A DNA stretch of 5,410 bases. Source: Clostridiales bacterium. Its GTDB lineage: Bacteria; Bacillota; Clostridia; Oscillospirales; Oscillospiraceae. Positions 4,958-5,410 of the stretch are shown here, piece by piece. The notes beneath the pieces were generated by a model, which made no database searches, was not told the origin of the DNA, and was given only the letters and a program-made list of their open reading frames with translations. The position numbers and the translations under genes are program-made. The number at the start of each line of letters is the position of its first letter. Position 1 is the stretch's first letter. The stretch lies in the NCBI GenBank assembly GCA_019421525.1, contig JAHZFC010000040.1:9031-14440 (forward strand), in the 5' to 3' direction.

Positions 4958-5410
4958 ACGTGAAAAACTGCTGGAGGTCCGGGACCTCACCGTCCGATTC
5001 GGCTCCAAGCGCCGCCCCTTCACCGCGGTGGACCAGGTGTCCTTCCACATCTTCAAGGGGGAGACCTTCGGCCTGGTGGGGGAGTCCGGCTCGGGCAAGA
5101 CCACCATCGGCCGGGCCATCATCCGTATCCACCCCGCCGCTGGCAAGGTCATCTTTGACGGCCGCCAGATCAACGGCCGCATCCCCCGGGAGCTGGATCG
5201 GGAGGTCACAAAGCGCATCCAGATGATCTTCCAGGACCCCATGGCCTCCCTCAACGAGCGGGCCAAGGTGGACTACATCGTGTCCGAGGGGCTGTACTCC
5301 AACGGCTTCCACCTGTCCAAGGCGGAGCGGGAGGAGCGGGTGGCCCGGGTCCTCACCGACGTGGGGCTGCTGCCCGAATTCGCCAGCCGCTTCCCCCACG
5401 AGTTCTCCGG
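4947..5410 (+). CDS. oppF: Oligopeptide ABC transporter ATP-binding protein OppF (AmiF-like), 5' part (3' end outside window)
   Basis: This is the second cytoplasmic ATPase, the heterodimer partner of OppD. The window gives 154 full codons of the usual 310 or so and ends inside the ABC signature (HEFSG). The proposed start is TTG 4947, giving MAAEREKLLEVRDLTVRFGS. It overlaps the oppD stop (4955-4957) by 11 bases, which suggests coupled translation. Visible motifs are the antiparallel strands before Walker A (LLEVRDLTVRFG, 8-19), Walker A GESGSGKT (45-52) followed by TIGRAIIRI, a hallmark of the OppF/DppF group, and the Q-loop Gln96 in MIFQDPMASLNERAKV (93-108), where SLNERA is typical of OppF/AmiF. 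Walker B, the H-loop and the C-terminal domain lie beyond the window. No stop interrupts the visible part. A GTG at 4960 is in another frame and gives unrelated sequence. Confidence 0.93.
   Translation, partial: MAAEREKLLEVRDLTVRFGSKRRPFTAVDQVSFHIFKGETFGLVGESGSGKTTIGRAIIRIHPAAGKVIFDGRQINGRIPRELDREVTKRIQMIFQDPMASLNERAKVDYIVSEGLYSNGFHLSKAEREERVARVLTDVGLLPEFASRFPHEFS

Noticed and set aside
4960..5226. An 88-codon open frame starting at GTG 4960 on the plus strand.
   Set aside because: It is out of frame with the conserved OppF sequence in the same bases and has a Ser/Pro/Arg-rich shadow composition.
3446..5266. A 606-codon open frame on the minus strand across oppC, the gap, oppD and oppF.
   Set aside because: It lies antisense to three clearly conserved ABC transporter genes. 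Its translation is low-complexity and rich in Gly, His, Val and Leu, as expected from the reverse of GC-rich codons, and it has no recognisable domain.
1..5410. CRISPR arrays, tRNA or rRNA genes, insertion sequences, attachment sites.
   Set aside because: I saw no regularly spaced repeats, tRNA-like cloverleaf, transposase or flanking direct repeats. Coding sequence and hairpin gaps account for the window.

Overview
The window holds one operon fragment, all on the + strand: an oligopeptide ABC importer in the order oppA (3' part) - oppB - oppC - oppD - oppF (5' part). In streptococcal naming this is the amiA-C-D-E-F arrangement. By my recollection of those families, all five proteins resemble the Firmicute Ami/Opp type more than the proteobacterial Opp or Dpp type. 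No gene for another pathway is visible. This is a known transport system and I did not find a new one; the less ordinary content lies in the two intergenic gaps and in a few details of OppD and OppF.

The DNA is GC-rich (clearly above 60% by eye) and third codon positions are nearly all G or C. The genes use strong AGGAGG-type ribosome sites, GTG and TTG starts occur, and the proteins look Firmicute. I infer a high-GC member of the Clostridia, plausibly an Oscillospiraceae-type gut anaerobe (Flavonifractor, Pseudoflavonifractor or Oscillibacter-like). That placement is an inference, not proof.

Layout. Bases 1-1529 encode the last 508 residues of the extracellular solute-binding protein. Bases 1530-1712 are a non-coding gap with a row of GC-rich hairpins and the oppB ribosome site. 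Bases 1713-2663 encode permease OppB, and 2663-3682 encode permease OppC, whose start overlaps the oppB stop by one base. Bases 3683-3901 form a second non-coding gap, again packed with hairpins, some mutually exclusive, then a short AT-richer patch and the oppD ribosome site. Bases 3902-4957 encode ATPase OppD. ATPase OppF starts at a TTG at 4947 inside the end of oppD and runs off the window at 5410, within its ABC signature motif.

How it works together: OppA, presumably a lipoprotein whose anchor lies upstream of the window, captures peptides outside the cell. OppB and OppC form the membrane channel. OppD and OppF form the ATPase pair that powers uptake. The hairpin-rich gaps divide the operon into oppA | oppBC | oppDF, which suggests that RNA processing, mRNA stability or partial termination sets different amounts of the three parts. 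The OppD C-terminal domain lacks the cysteines that hold an iron-sulphur cluster in DppD-type relatives.
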